Positions 44,825 through 53,391 of a stretch of 55,464 bases of DNA are shown here, one piece after another. The stretch covers positions 36,340 to 91,803 of the forward strand of contig JAHDHW010000004.1 of assembly GCA_020631105.1 (NCBI GenBank). The letters are read 5' to 3'. Position numbers and translations under genes: made by a program. The notes below the pieces were generated by a model. The model did no database searches. It saw only the letters and a program-made list of their open reading frames with translations, and had not been told where the DNA came from. How positions within the stretch are numbered: position 1 is the first letter of the stretch; every line of letters begins with the position of its first letter. This stretch comes from Saprospiraceae bacterium (GTDB taxonomy: Bacteria > Bacteroidota > Bacteroidia > Chitinophagales > Saprospiraceae).

Positions 44825-45598
44825 CTAAATACCATCCTGTAATTCATTAATCTTGAGCATAAAAGCAGCTCTGCGACGGCGAGAGACTTCTATTTTCTTA
44901 CTATCATCCATAATTAGGTAGCCGCCATCACCTTTCACAAATTTTCGCATGTAATTCAGGTTAATCAGGTGGCTTTTGTGTACTCTATAGAAATTAACGC
45001 CAGAAAGTAGCTCTTCGTAAGACTTGATAGTTTTTGAAGCGGTGATTTTTTCTCCTGAGCGAAGAAAGATATGGGTATAATTATCCTCCGCTTCGCATCG
45101 GATAATATCTTTAATGTTGATAAAGTAAATGCCATCTAGGGCAGAGATACTCATTTTCTCAAATGCATTAGGATGGTTATTAGGATGATAGCGTTGTTCG
45201 AAGACCTCCATTCGCTCTTTAATCTTATTACTATCACCAGCCTGAATTTTTTTGACCGCTTTTTTGAGTTCATCCGGGTCAATTGGCTTTAGGACATAGC
45301 CAATAGCGCTGTATTTGAATGCTTCTATTGCATATTCATCAAAAGCAGTAATAAAAATGATGTCAAAATCAGCGTCTCCATTGAGTTGTTTAAGGGTCTG
45401 AAAAACGTTACCATCTTCCAAATTGATATCTAAAAAAGCAACATCTGGTAAATTTTTCGATTTTGAGAATAAACTTAGTGCTTCTTTATTATTTTTGGCT
45501 TCCCCAACTACCTCGATTTCGGGACAATGTTCCCGAAGCATATTTTTGAGATTTTCCATTCCGAAAACCTCATCTTCAACAATGACAGCTTTGATCAT
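44825..45598 (-). CDS. LytTR-family response regulator
   Basis: 257 residues from MIKAVIVEDEVFGMENLKNM; an ATG at 45667 would add 23 residues with no domain. Receiver domain with acidic pocket EDE (8-10), phosphoacceptor D57 in FLDINLEDG, and LKPIDPDELKKAV near 105. A LytTR DNA-binding domain follows (about 155-250) with IRCEAEDNYTHIFLRSGEKI and FYRVHKSHLINLNYMRKFVK. The cognate kinase is very probably the TPR kinase downstream on the same strand, with the peptide gene between them. Confidence 0.93.
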   Translation of the reverse strand: MIKAVIVEDEVFGMENLKNMLREHCPEIEVVGEAKNNKEALSLFSKSKNLPDVAFLDINLEDGNVFQTLKQLNGDADFDIIFITAFDEYAIEAFKYSAIGYVLKPIDPDELKKAVKKIQAGDSNKIKERMEVFEQRYHPNNHPNAFEKMSISALDGIYFINIKDIIRCEAEDNYTHIFLRSGEKITASKTIKSYEELLSGVNFYRVHKSHLINLNYMRKFVKGDGGYLIMDDSKKIEVSRRRRAAFMLKINELQDGI

Positions 45599-45800
45599 AA
45601 TAGTATGTTTGTAAAGGCAGTAGATTGAGCCACTTAAACGCTTGTTCAGCGCATTCAAAATTAACAAAAAAGAACAGCCCCTGCAAAGTTATTTTAAGGG
45701 TAACTTCTAAAGCACTGAATACAATCGAATGCTATATTGGCAAGAACAGTAAAATTTATATTTAGTTTTATTACTTTGCAAAACAAAAGTATAGGGAAAG

Positions 45801-46643
45801 ATGCCCAGGACTCCTAATCCAACAAAAGAAAAAATCCACGAAATTATCTTCGAGGCGGATACCCCTCAGGGTAAAACGTTTGATGTTATTCTGATGATCA
45901 TTATTCTTTTGAGTGTGGTCGTTGTGATGTTAGAGAGTGTAAGTTCTTATGAGGCGCAGTATGGTAAACTTTTTTTTATACTGGAATGGGTATTTACGAT
46001 TTTTTTCTCCATTGAATATGGCCTAAGACTTTACTGTGTGTACAATCCCCGAAAGTATGCTACCAGCTTCTTTGGGATCATTGACCTTTTGGCTATCATT
46101 CCTACTTTCCTCAGTTTAATTATTACAGGTACACAATACTTAATAGTAATCAGAGCATTACGATTACTTCGGATTTTCCGGATTTTCAAATTAGTCAAGT
46201 TCCTTAATGAAGGAAACATCATTGTAAAAGCCCTCATTGCAAGTAGAGCTAAGATCTTGGTGTTTATGCTTTTTATTTTACTGCTGGTTACCATCCTGGG
46301 TTCTGTAATGTATTTAATTGAAGCAGAGTATAATGAAAAATTTGACAGTATTCCCCGGTCAATATATTGGGCCATTGTTACACTGACTACGGTAGGATAC
46401 GGAGATATTTCTCCTTCAACCAGTTTTGGCCAATTTGTGGCTGCTTTTGTTATGCTCTTAGGTTATGCTGTCATAGCCGTTCCAACAGGAATTGTTTCTG
46501 CTGAAATAGCCCGTTCTGCAGGAACAATCAAAACGATTACAGCCCTAAACACACAGGCTTGTCGTTATTGTAGTCGGGAAGGACATGATGATGACGCTAC
46601 CCATTGCAAATACTGTGGAGAGCTTTTGAATATTGAAAAATAA
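45801..46643 (+). CDS. Voltage-gated potassium channel-like ion transporter with C-terminal zinc ribbon
   Basis: 280 residues, six transmembrane helices. The S4-like segment RALRLLRIFRIFKLVK (about 118-133) has regularly spaced arginines, and the selectivity filter is TVGYGD (197-202), so it should conduct K+. The cytoplasmic tail ends in CRYC ... HCKYCGE, a four-cysteine arrangement of a zinc ribbon, which is not a standard part of KvAP-like channels but occurs in some bacterial homologues. A TTACTTTG element lies upstream. The DoxX gene follows directly. Confidence 0.92.
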   Translation: MPRTPNPTKEKIHEIIFEADTPQGKTFDVILMIIILLSVVVVMLESVSSYEAQYGKLFFILEWVFTIFFSIEYGLRLYCVYNPRKYATSFFGIIDLLAIIPTFLSLIITGTQYLIVIRALRLLRIFRIFKLVKFLNEGNIIVKALIASRAKILVFMLFILLLVTILGSVMYLIEAEYNEKFDSIPRSIYWAIVTLTTVGYGDISPSTSFGQFVAAFVMLLGYAVIAVPTGIVSAEIARSAGTIKTITALNTQACRYCSREGHDDDATHCKYCGELLNIEK

Positions 46644-46674
46644 TACGGGGAGTAAACCATTTGAAACAAACAAA

Positions 46675-47085
46675 ATGAAGGATATTTTTGATTTAATTGC
46701 ACGCATCCTAATCGCATGTATTTTTTTATTTGAAGCTTACGATTCGATCGTGTTCTTTAAGTCTACCAAAGAATTGATGACCGCTTATAATATTACCTGG
46801 CAACAAGACCTTTTGCTATCAGGTGCAATTTTCTTACTGCTTCTCGGTGGTATTCTTATTCTGATTGGATACAGATCTGGCCTAGGTGCAATTTTACTTT
46901 TGCTTTATTGGGTCCCCGTTACATTTATTCTCCACAGTTGGTGGAATGATCCTGTTGAATTACAGCGAATAGAATCCATAAACTTCATGAAAAACATTGC
47001 TATCATTGGTGGTTTATTGATGATATACATCAATGGGAGTGGAAGATATAGCATCAGGAGGTTATTCGCGACTACTAAGGTCTAA
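46675..47085 (+). CDS. DoxX-like membrane protein
   Basis: 136 residues from MKDIFDLIARILIACIFLFE; the frame is open from an ATG at 46633 that overlaps the channel gene, but the homologous start is the later Met. Four hydrophobic helices (IFDLIARILIACIFLFEAY, LLLSGAIFLLLLGGILILIG, LGAILLLLYWVPVTFILHSW, MKNIAIIGGLLMIYIN) fit DoxX family topology. Function in this organism unknown. Probably cotranscribed with the channel. It converges with the FAD dehydrogenase, 2 bp apart. Confidence 0.8.
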   Translation: MKDIFDLIARILIACIFLFEAYDSIVFFKSTKELMTAYNITWQQDLLLSGAIFLLLLGGILILIGYRSGLGAILLLLYWVPVTFILHSWWNDPVELQRIESINFMKNIAIIGGLLMIYINGSGRYSIRRLFATTKV

Positions 47086-47087
47086 AA

Positions 47088-48644
47088 CTATCCTGTATAA
47101 GCTTTTACTGCTCTGGCTACATTTTGTCCATCCATAGCAGCGGATATAATTCCTCCGGCGTAGCCTGCTCCTTCTCCACATGGGAATAAACCCGGAGCAT
47201 CATCATGCATATAAGTTGCTTTATTTCGAGGTATTCTTACTGGTGAACTAGTTCGGCTTTCTGTACCAATAACATTAGCTTCTTCCGTAAAATAACCTTT
47301 CATTTTTTTCCCAAAGGTCCTTATTCCCTGCTTGAGTTTTTCAGCAATAAAATCAGGTAATAAGCCATGCATCGGCGCCGGATGAATCCCCGGAATATAG
47401 CTTGTTTCAGGTAGAGATTTTGACATTTTGTCCCGTACAAAATCTGTCAGGCGTTGAGCAGGTGCGTTTTGGGTACCATCACCATTCGCAAACATTTTTT
47501 GTTCTACTGCTTTTTGAAATTCTAATCCAGCAAATACTCCGTGCTCTTGATAAGCTCCTAGGTCCGATAATTCTACGGCAACTACAGTTCCACTATTTGC
47601 AAAGGCTGAATCCCGTCGCGACATAGACATTCCGTTTACCACAAGTTCACCAGGTGCGGTAGATGCCGGTACCACAAGGCCACCAGGGCACATACAAAAA
47701 GAAAATACACCACGGTCACCCACCTGGCAAGCTAGACGGTAGCTCGAAGCAGGCAATGCTTCCTCTCGCTGTCGTTGATTGTATTGAATTTTATCAATTA
47801 GAGCTTGAGGATGTTCAATCCTTACCCCCAAAGCGAAAGGTTTCGCCTCGACTTTGATATTAAGTCGGTCTAACAAATAGTAAATATCTCTTGCCGAGTG
47901 CCCGGTAGCTAGAATAACGGCTTCTCCTCTATATTCTTTTTCGTCATTGACAATCACCCCCAGTATTTTTCCATCTTTTCGGATCAAATCCGTCACCATT
48001 GCATCAAAATGAACTTCTCCGCCATATTGCTCGATCGTTGCCCGAATATTCGAAACAATCCCTGGCAACTTATTAGAGCCAATATGAGGATGCGCATCTA
48101 CCAGAATATCTGATTTCGCACCATGCTCTACCAGGAGTCTCATTGCTTTGTAAATATTTCCACGTTTGTGCGAACGGGTATATAATTTTCCGTCGGAATA
48201 GGTTCCGGCGCCTCCTTCTCCAAAGCAATAGTTAGAGTGAGGATTTACCTCTCCGAATTGTTGGATTGCTCGCAGATCTCTTCGTCTGGCCCTGACATCT
48301 TTTCCACGATCCAGCACTATTGGCTTTAACCCTTGCTCAATAAGCTCTAATGCTGCGAAATATCCAGCAGGACCTGCCCCAACGATAATCACGGGAGGCT
48401 GATCATCAACCGGAACAAAGTTATCCAAGATTGCAGGCTCAGGAATAATCTGCTCCTCATAATAAAGTTCAACCCGTAACTGAAACCAGATTTGGCGGCC
48501 TCTTGCATCGACAGACCTTCTTATTACACGCCAATCTTTAGGCTTGCCTTTTTTATACTTCGATTTAGCAATACTCTTTTGCAGTATTAGTGCATTATCC
48601 GAAGCATCTTTAGGCGCCAGCTTTATATCTACCGTTTCGATCAT
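47088..48644 (-). CDS. NAD(P)/FAD-dependent dehydrogenase (COG2509-like)
   Basis: About 518 residues from MIETVDIKLAPKDASDN; an ATG at 48659 adds five residues. N-terminal small domain, then the FAD-binding VIIVGAGPAGYFAALELIEQ, PIVLDRGKDVRARRRD, and CFGEGGAGTYSDGKLYTR. Later GEAVILATGHSARDIY and the C-terminal GAGYAGGIISAAMDGQNVAR. Family members are widespread but their substrate is not established. Full length. Confidence 0.9.
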   Translation of the reverse strand: MIETVDIKLAPKDASDNALILQKSIAKSKYKKGKPKDWRVIRRSVDARGRQIWFQLRVELYYEEQIIPEPAILDNFVPVDDQPPVIIVGAGPAGYFAALELIEQGLKPIVLDRGKDVRARRRDLRAIQQFGEVNPHSNYCFGEGGAGTYSDGKLYTRSHKRGNIYKAMRLLVEHGAKSDILVDAHPHIGSNKLPGIVSNIRATIEQYGGEVHFDAMVTDLIRKDGKILGVIVNDEKEYRGEAVILATGHSARDIYYLLDRLNIKVEAKPFALGVRIEHPQALIDKIQYNQRQREEALPASSYRLACQVGDRGVFSFCMCPGGLVVPASTAPGELVVNGMSMSRRDSAFANSGTVVAVELSDLGAYQEHGVFAGLEFQKAVEQKMFANGDGTQNAPAQRLTDFVRDKMSKSLPETSYIPGIHPAPMHGLLPDFIAEKLKQGIRTFGKKMKGYFTEEANVIGTESRTSSPVRIPRNKATYMHDDAPGLFPCGEGAGYAGGIISAAMDGQNVARAVKAYTG

Positions 48645-48793
48645 GGCGCAAAAATACAAAGGAATATGGGAATCAGAATGGAATTCCTTAAGGGAACTTT
48701 CTATAGGTGAAAACGACTGGCATACGAAGGGATCTTCAGGTATGCGAAAAGAATAGAGACTTGAATGTCAATACCAATAAATTGTTATTTGAA

Positions 48794-49231
48794 CTATTGT
48801 CCAGGATTAACTTCAACCGGTTCTGTGCGAATGAGGGTCTTCTGATCTTTTATTTCAAAATCTTCCGGGATCAAGATTCGTACTTTGATGATTTCAAAAC
48901 ATTCCTCTTTTTTCTTATTCCGAATAGGTCGACGGACTTTATCAACTGAGCGTAAGGTCATCTGATCTCCTGCTGCTTCTGCTTCGACATCATATCGGCC
49001 ATCTTCTTTGAAAGCTTCGAAAATAGCTCTGGACGCGGAATATAATTCAATACTTGATTCGACTAGAATAGCATTTCCGGCCCATTCTACAATTTCATAC
49101 TCGCCTGTCAGGTCGAGAGATACTGAATTACTCGACTCAATCTCGAAGCTCTGGTGCAAAATCTTTCGCACTTGTGCCTGTAGATCTACACTTATCAGAC
49201 TTATTAATAGAAACAAAATGGAATATCTCAT
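48794..49231 (-). CDS. Secreted protein of unknown function, paralogue 1
   Basis: 145 residues from MRYSILFLLISLISVDLQAQ, a good signal peptide; the frame is open to an ATG at 49270. The mature part starts VRKILHQSFEIESSNSVSLD and continues with a beta-rich segment (YEIVEWAGNAILVESSIELY). It aligns with the product of 49428-49862 over the same layout (basic start, SFxLxxxxxVxLDLxxxxEVxxW, SIxL/ITLEDAA, GRYxxxAE). The W-x-G/D-x-x-I pattern recalls DUF4097-like putative adhesin beta-solenoids, but the call is weak. Confidence 0.7.
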   Translation of the reverse strand: MRYSILFLLISLISVDLQAQVRKILHQSFEIESSNSVSLDLTGEYEIVEWAGNAILVESSIELYSASRAIFEAFKEDGRYDVEAEAAGDQMTLRSVDKVRRPIRNKKKEECFEIIKVRILIPEDFEIKDQKTLIRTEPVEVNPGQ

Positions 49232-49427
49232 GATGTTTGTTTTCGTGTTATATGCCAAAAATACGGCCAATCGCCTCCATAAGCAATTAACGCAGAAGTA
49301 TTAAGGTTATTTTAACGGGATTTGTATAGGAAACATAAAAGAGAAGCAACCCAACTAACCATCGCGAGGAATACATCAAAGTCAAATAAAGTAAAATGAA
49401 AACGAGAATAAGACCGTAAAACAGGTT

Positions 49428-49862
49428 CTACGGCATTGGTACCAAGCTAGCAGAAGCTTCATCTGCCATTTTTACGGTAACATCCTTAGGAGTAAAAACA
49501 GTATAGACAATGTTTTCTTTCAATAATTGCCCTCGCACCCGGATTTCTTTGCGCATTGCAGGAGCTGCGATTAACATAAAATCATCCTGGAATTCAGCTT
49601 TTAGGTTATACCTTCCTACCTGAACCAAAGATTTGATCATATGACTAGCTGCATCTTCCAAAGTGATTTCCATCTGGATACGCATAATTTTGCTATCCCA
49701 GGATTTGACTTCTACGTTATCCCCTAAGTCGAGTAATACTGTTTCTTTTCCTTGAAGATTAAAAGATTTGACGAGCGTTTTCTCTGTTTTCGTCTGAGCA
49801 TAACCAACATTGACTGTCAATATCAGGGTAAAAATTGTCAATATTGTTAGGTTCTTAATCAT
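49428..49862 (-). CDS. Secreted protein of unknown function, paralogue 2
   Basis: 144 residues with a signal peptide (MIKNLTILTIFTLILTVNVG, cleavage after YAQ). Mature region: KSFNLQGKETVLLDLGDNVE, VKSWDSKIMRIQMEITLEDA, VGRYNLKAEF. Paralogous to the gene downstream (48794-49231), so this is a tandem duplication that has diverged greatly. The C-terminus (VTVKMADEASASLVPMP) has no anchor. Function unknown. Confidence 0.7.
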   Translation of the reverse strand: MIKNLTILTIFTLILTVNVGYAQTKTEKTLVKSFNLQGKETVLLDLGDNVEVKSWDSKIMRIQMEITLEDAASHMIKSLVQVGRYNLKAEFQDDFMLIAAPAMRKEIRVRGQLLKENIVYTVFTPKDVTVKMADEASASLVPMP

Positions 49863-49940
49863 TAGGTTCCGGTTTTAAGAATTACTTTAATATAGAATAT
49901 TTATTCGACAATAACAAGGTAATTCAAAATTTAATTTTGA

Positions 49941-50756
49941 CTAACTAAGTATTTGTCTAATTTTTATTAGGCGATTTAGCAATTTTTCCAATTCGTCTAA
50001 TGGTAGCATATTTGCACCATCTGACTTGGCTTTTGCAGGATTTGGATGGGTTTCGATAAATAAACCATCTACACCTACTGCTACTCCAGCCCGAGCGATT
50101 GTATCGATCAAAGCGGGACGCCCACCGGTTATACCATTTCCTTGATTAGGTTGTTGAAGAGAATGTGTGCAGTCGAGAATTACTTGGGCACCAAATGATT
50201 GCATCACTGGAATGCCCCTAAAGTCGACTACTAAATCTGTATATCCAAAAGTTGTACCTCTTTCTGTTAACCAAACCTTATCATTACCAGAATCAATGAC
50301 TTTTTGCATAGCAAACTGCATCGCTTCGGCGCTTAAAAATTGTCCTTTTTTGATATTAACGACCTTAGAAGTATTAGCAGCGGCAACTAAAAGATCAGTT
50401 TGACGGCACAAAAAGGCTGGAATTTGCAGGACATCTACGTATTCAGCAGCCATAGTTGCTTCGGCTGCCTCATGGATATCAGTTGTTACGGGTACTTGAA
50501 AATGATCCGCTACTTCCCTTAAGATTGAAAGTGCTTTTTCATCTCCAATTCCGGTAAATGAATCGATCCTCGATCGATTTGCTTTTCGATAAGAGCCCTT
50601 AAAAACAAAAGGAATCTTAAGTTTATCACAGATATTTACAATCCTTTCGGCAATCTGAAAGGCGAGGTCACGATCTTCGATTGCGCAGGAGCCTGCGATT
50701 AAAAAAAAATTACCCTGATCGGTGTAACGTAATTTAGGTATAGTATTAAGGTCCAT
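49941..50756 (-). CDS. kdsA: 3-deoxy-8-phosphooctulonate synthase KdsA
   Basis: Condenses phosphoenolpyruvate with arabinose 5-phosphate to make KDO 8-phosphate for lipopolysaccharide. 271 residues, TIM barrel. Motifs: LIAGSCAIEDRDLAFQIAER, PFVFKGSYRKANRSRIDSFT, GIGDEKALSIL, TDIHEAAEA, LQIPAFLCRQTDLLVAAA, VNIKKGQFLSAEAM, LTERGTTFGYTDLVVDFRG, and DCTHSLQQPNQGNGITGGRP. Single gene; implies an LPS-type outer membrane. Confidence 0.97.
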   Translation of the reverse strand: MDLNTIPKLRYTDQGNFFLIAGSCAIEDRDLAFQIAERIVNICDKLKIPFVFKGSYRKANRSRIDSFTGIGDEKALSILREVADHFQVPVTTDIHEAAEATMAAEYVDVLQIPAFLCRQTDLLVAAANTSKVVNIKKGQFLSAEAMQFAMQKVIDSGNDKVWLTERGTTFGYTDLVVDFRGIPVMQSFGAQVILDCTHSLQQPNQGNGITGGRPALIDTIARAGVAVGVDGLFIETHPNPAKAKSDGANMLPLDELEKLLNRLIKIRQILS

Positions 50757-50802
50757 ACAAAGATTTTTGCTGGCCCAAAGGTAGAAAATAAAGGAGGAAT
50801 AA

Positions 50803-51819
50803 TTAATCTAAGATCCAGGCACGATTATCAAAATGATCCCGCATACTTTCCAGTTTCTCGCGGATTTCGATATCATGCTGATAAGAGAATTGTATGCCAA
50901 CACGAGTAATGTCCCCTTTTTTATCCTGGTAAACATCATATCCGAGATCAACGATCTCTTTTACTCGTTTCCTGACCCCGGATTTTTTACTGAAGGCACC
51001 GATAATGATAACACATTCTTTATATGCTGGTGCAGCCAAGTTCTCCTCGGTATCAGGGATATCCTCAAAAAGAGAATCATCCAAATCCTCTGATTCTACA
51101 GGGGTCGCCTCCTCCGGTACAGTTGGATTCAACTGCTCCGTAATGCCATCAAAGATAGACATTTGCTCTCCACCAGGTTTTTGATTAATTCGATTTTCAG
51201 CGACGGGCATGGTTTGCACATCTGCCAATTCGTTACTCTGCTTATTACTATTAACATACCATAAAGCAGCAATAGCAATGATTGCAATTAAAGCAACTGG
51301 AAGAATGGCGTTTACCGCACGTCGATAATTAAAAGACCTGGCAGCAGCAGGTTGCCCCATATCGCTATCCGAAACAAGATGGCCGTTAGTAGGGCGGTTC
51401 CGAAGAATTGGATAATATTGTAAGGTAGGTAAACCAAATACTTTGGTATTGTAATTTGTGTTATCCTGAAGAAATTGCAGGTTATTCTCGTAGTCTTTAT
51501 AAAGACGTCCTACTCCTGGGAAAAGTACAATCTCCCGATTATCCAACATCTTTCGTGTACGATCTACAAAATCCTCAATCATCTTTTTCGCTTCTTTCGC
51601 GCTGAGGTCTAAAGACTCTTGTAAATACGCCACTAGAACACCATCGTTGATGACCAGATTTTTATTAAATCTTAACTTCTTGGAAGGTGGATGAATCAGC
51701 CCCTGGACATGGTCAATAGTAGCAGCCTGGTACTTTGAAACAAAGCCCCCCAGATCGGGAATGATCAGAGAATCACGCTCGTAAAGTATAGATCCAATAT
51801 GTTGATTAATATTAATCAC
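50803..51819 (-). CDS. HU-CCDC81 / SPOR domain protein
   Basis: 338 residues. Two N-terminal HU-like domains of the bacterial CCDC81 type (SILYERDSLIIPDLGGFVSK and RTRKMLDNREIVLFPGVGRL), a transmembrane helix (about 168-188, AILPVALIAIIAIAALWYV), an acidic linker, and a C-terminal SPOR domain (CVIIIGAFSKKSGVRKRVKE, VYQDKKGDITRVGIQFSY). SPOR domains bind denuded glycan strands at the division septum, so it may link nucleoid- or cytoplasm-facing HU domains to the septum. The 135-bp repeats lie about 50 bp upstream. Confidence 0.88.
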   Translation of the reverse strand: MININQHIGSILYERDSLIIPDLGGFVSKYQAATIDHVQGLIHPPSKKLRFNKNLVINDGVLVAYLQESLDLSAKEAKKMIEDFVDRTRKMLDNREIVLFPGVGRLYKDYENNLQFLQDNTNYNTKVFGLPTLQYYPILRNRPTNGHLVSDSDMGQPAAARSFNYRRAVNAILPVALIAIIAIAALWYVNSNKQSNELADVQTMPVAENRINQKPGGEQMSIFDGITEQLNPTVPEEATPVESEDLDDSLFEDIPDTEENLAAPAYKECVIIIGAFSKKSGVRKRVKEIVDLGYDVYQDKKGDITRVGIQFSYQHDIEIREKLESMRDHFDNRAWILD

Positions 51820-51870
51820 TGTTAACTGCTGTTTTATACGGGTCTGTTAAATTATAACTTTTTATTCATT

Positions 51871-52005
51871 TTAAGTAGTTCGACGGAATTATTTTAATAT
51901 TCTTCTTCTAAGGCTTCCTAAATTTTACACGCTAATTTCCTTACGGTCAATCGCTTAGTAAATTTTAGAAAGCCGAATAATATGAAAATAATTTATTTCC
52001 GTCAC
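51871..52005. repeat. 135-bp palindromic element, copy 1
   Basis: A unit beginning TTAAGTAGTTCGACGGAATT and ending TTATTTCCGTCAC. It is an imperfect inverted repeat: GACGGAA (51882-51888), TTATTTT, ATATT, GGCTT and TTTAC are mirrored in the second arm by GTAAA, AAGCC, AATAT, AAAATAA and TTCCGTC. The loop is about 30 nt. No ORF. It could be a small non-autonomous mobile element or a structured RNA. Confidence 0.85.
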
Positions 52006-52140
52006 TTAAGTAGTTCGACGGAATTATTTTAATATTCTTCTTCTAAGGCTTCCTAAATTTTACACGCTAATTTCCTTACGGTCAATCGCTTAGTAAATTT
52101 TAGAAAGCCGAATAATATGAAAATAATTTATTTCCGTCAC
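52006..52140. repeat. 135-bp palindromic element, copy 2 (identical tandem copy)
   Basis: Base for base identical to 51871-52005 and directly adjacent, with the first three bases (TTA) repeated again at 52141-52143. Perfect identity means recent duplication or active homogenisation. Confidence 0.9.
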
Positions 52141-52277
52141 TTACAAAAATAAATATTAATCTATTGATAATCAAGTAATTACTTATTCAATAATATCACC
52201 CTGTATCTAATATCTAATTTCCTGATTCATCTTTACACCTTAGAATACGCATATACTTCATTTTTGTTGATCCTCCC

Positions 52278-52763
52278 CTACACCTTTTTACTCCGTCGTT
52301 CGAGTAGCAGTGTATTCTTCCAAATGCCGTGTAATTGAGCTATTTTCTCCCGTCGACCAACCAGTCTAAAATCATGCTTTTTATGTAAACGGACACTGGA
52401 TTCATTCTCAGCAAATATAACCGCCTGTAAAGTCCAAATCCCATTAGTCTCCGAAGCTTCTATCAGGGCCTTGAGTAAGGCGTCCCCTACCCCCTGCCCT
52501 CGTGCAGCCTGTCCTACATAAATGCTGACTTCCGCTACTCCTCGATAAACGGGTCTTTTGGATACCGCACTCAATGTCGCCCAGCCACAAATCTTCTTTT
52601 CTCTCACTGCGACTATGCGGCTATGCTCGAGAAACTTTACATTGAAGCTGGGCCAGTCCGGCGTCTTCGTTTCAAAAGTCGCAAGTTTTGTGGCTATGCC
52701 CTCTTCATAAATTTTTCGGACCACAGCATAGTCCTCTCGTTCTAATGATCTAATTAACAACAT
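52278..52763 (-). CDS. GNAT acetyltransferase of the phosphinothricin/ArsN1 type
   Basis: 161 residues. IRSLEREDYAVVRKIYEEGI at the start, TFETKTPDWPSF (the family's substrate loop), RGVAEVSIYVGQAARGQGVG with the acetyl-CoA loop ARGQGVGDALL, then ENESSVRLHKKHDFRLVGRR. It resembles phosphinothricin N-acetyltransferases and the related ArsN1 enzymes, which detoxify the arsenic antibiotic arsinothricin. The linkage to an ArsR gene supports the ArsN1 reading; neither has been shown. The start overlaps the upstream gene by 10 bp. Confidence 0.85.
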   Translation of the reverse strand: MLLIRSLEREDYAVVRKIYEEGIATKLATFETKTPDWPSFNVKFLEHSRIVAVREKKICGWATLSAVSKRPVYRGVAEVSIYVGQAARGQGVGDALLKALIEASETNGIWTLQAVIFAENESSVRLHKKHDFRLVGRREKIAQLHGIWKNTLLLERRSKKV

Positions 52764-53221
52764 TTATCGCCAGGGCCGCAACAAGAATCTGCAACAGTTT
52801 GAAGTGAAAGAATAGGTTTACAAGCAGTAGGTTCTACATATAACTTTAGAATGACTTTTTCGTCATCTGCTTCTACAGACTTAATACTGTAATTTGAGGT
52901 AGGTCGTTCTTTGTCACCATACTCTAAAAACAATTCAGCCGGACGATGTAAAGCTTTTACCTGGTCTACTTTCTGGAGTATACTCAAGGCTTTATCCGCT
53001 TCCATGTATTTATTTTTTACCTCAACAGGATTCACCCAAAGTTGTACAATAGTCTGTCGTTCAGAATGGGTGTTTCCGCCACAGTCTACAGAATCAAAGT
53101 AAACATTTTTAACTTCTGTAATGTGATACGCTTTACTTACATAACTGGATGGAGCATACTCAAATAATAACTCTTTCCCAGCATGAGTTGATAATAAATC
53201 TAAAAATTCTTGTGTATTCAT
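52754..53221 (-). CDS. DUF6428-like protein with C-terminal cysteine cluster
   Basis: 155 residues, cytoplasmic. Motifs: EFLDLLSTHAGKELLFEYAP, VKNVYFDSVDCGGNTHSERQ, TIVQLWVNPVEVKNKYMEADK (split as TIVQLWVNPV and EVKNKYMEADK) and the C-terminal ADSCCGPGDKCC, a four-cysteine tail well suited to bind As(III) or another soft metal. I know similar proteins from ars operons of Bacteroidetes, next to ArsR and a GNAT enzyme. An ArsR-like operator lies 15-32 bp before its start, so it is probably arsenic-induced. Confidence 0.75.
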   Translation of the reverse strand: MNTQEFLDLLSTHAGKELLFEYAPSSYVSKAYHITEVKNVYFDSVDCGGNTHSERQTIVQLWVNPVEVKNKYMEADKALSILQKVDQVKALHRPAELFLEYGDKERPTSNYSIKSVEADDEKVILKLYVEPTACKPILSLQTVADSCCGPGDKCC

Positions 53222-53235
53222 GTTTTTAATTTAAC

Positions 53236-53253
53236 TATCGCAATATTACGATA
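53236..53253 (-). promoter_or_regulatory. ArsR-like operator upstream of the DUF6428-like gene
   Basis: TATCGCAATATTACGATA, an 18-bp palindrome with one mismatched pair. It shares the core ATCGyAATATTACGAT with the operator in front of arsR, so both should be bound by the same regulator. Confidence 0.8.
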
Positions 53254-53322
53254 AATGATTCGAAAAAAATATTCAAATATTCGCCTTCTTAAGTTAGCAA
53301 GGCTTAAGTTATATTAATTATG

Positions 53323-53369
53323 CGCTGATTAGCCCTCGTCATCGAGGTCCGCTGAAGTGGCTCCGCCAC
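53323..53369. repeat. REP-like word and two small hairpins between arsR and the DUF6428-like gene
   Basis: The word CGCTGATTAGCC (53323-53334, also found at 19040-19051) runs into a hairpin CCTCG-tcat-CGAGG (53334-53347), then GTGGC-tcc-GCCAC (53357-53369). No U-run, so termination is doubtful. Confidence 0.5.
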
Positions 53370-53391
53370 CAGGTCAAATTCTCTGCAATTG

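Noticed and set aside
51871-52140. Integron attC sites or a CRISPR array
   Set aside because: No GTTRRRY/RYYYAAC core pair and no integrase; only two copies with no spacers between them.
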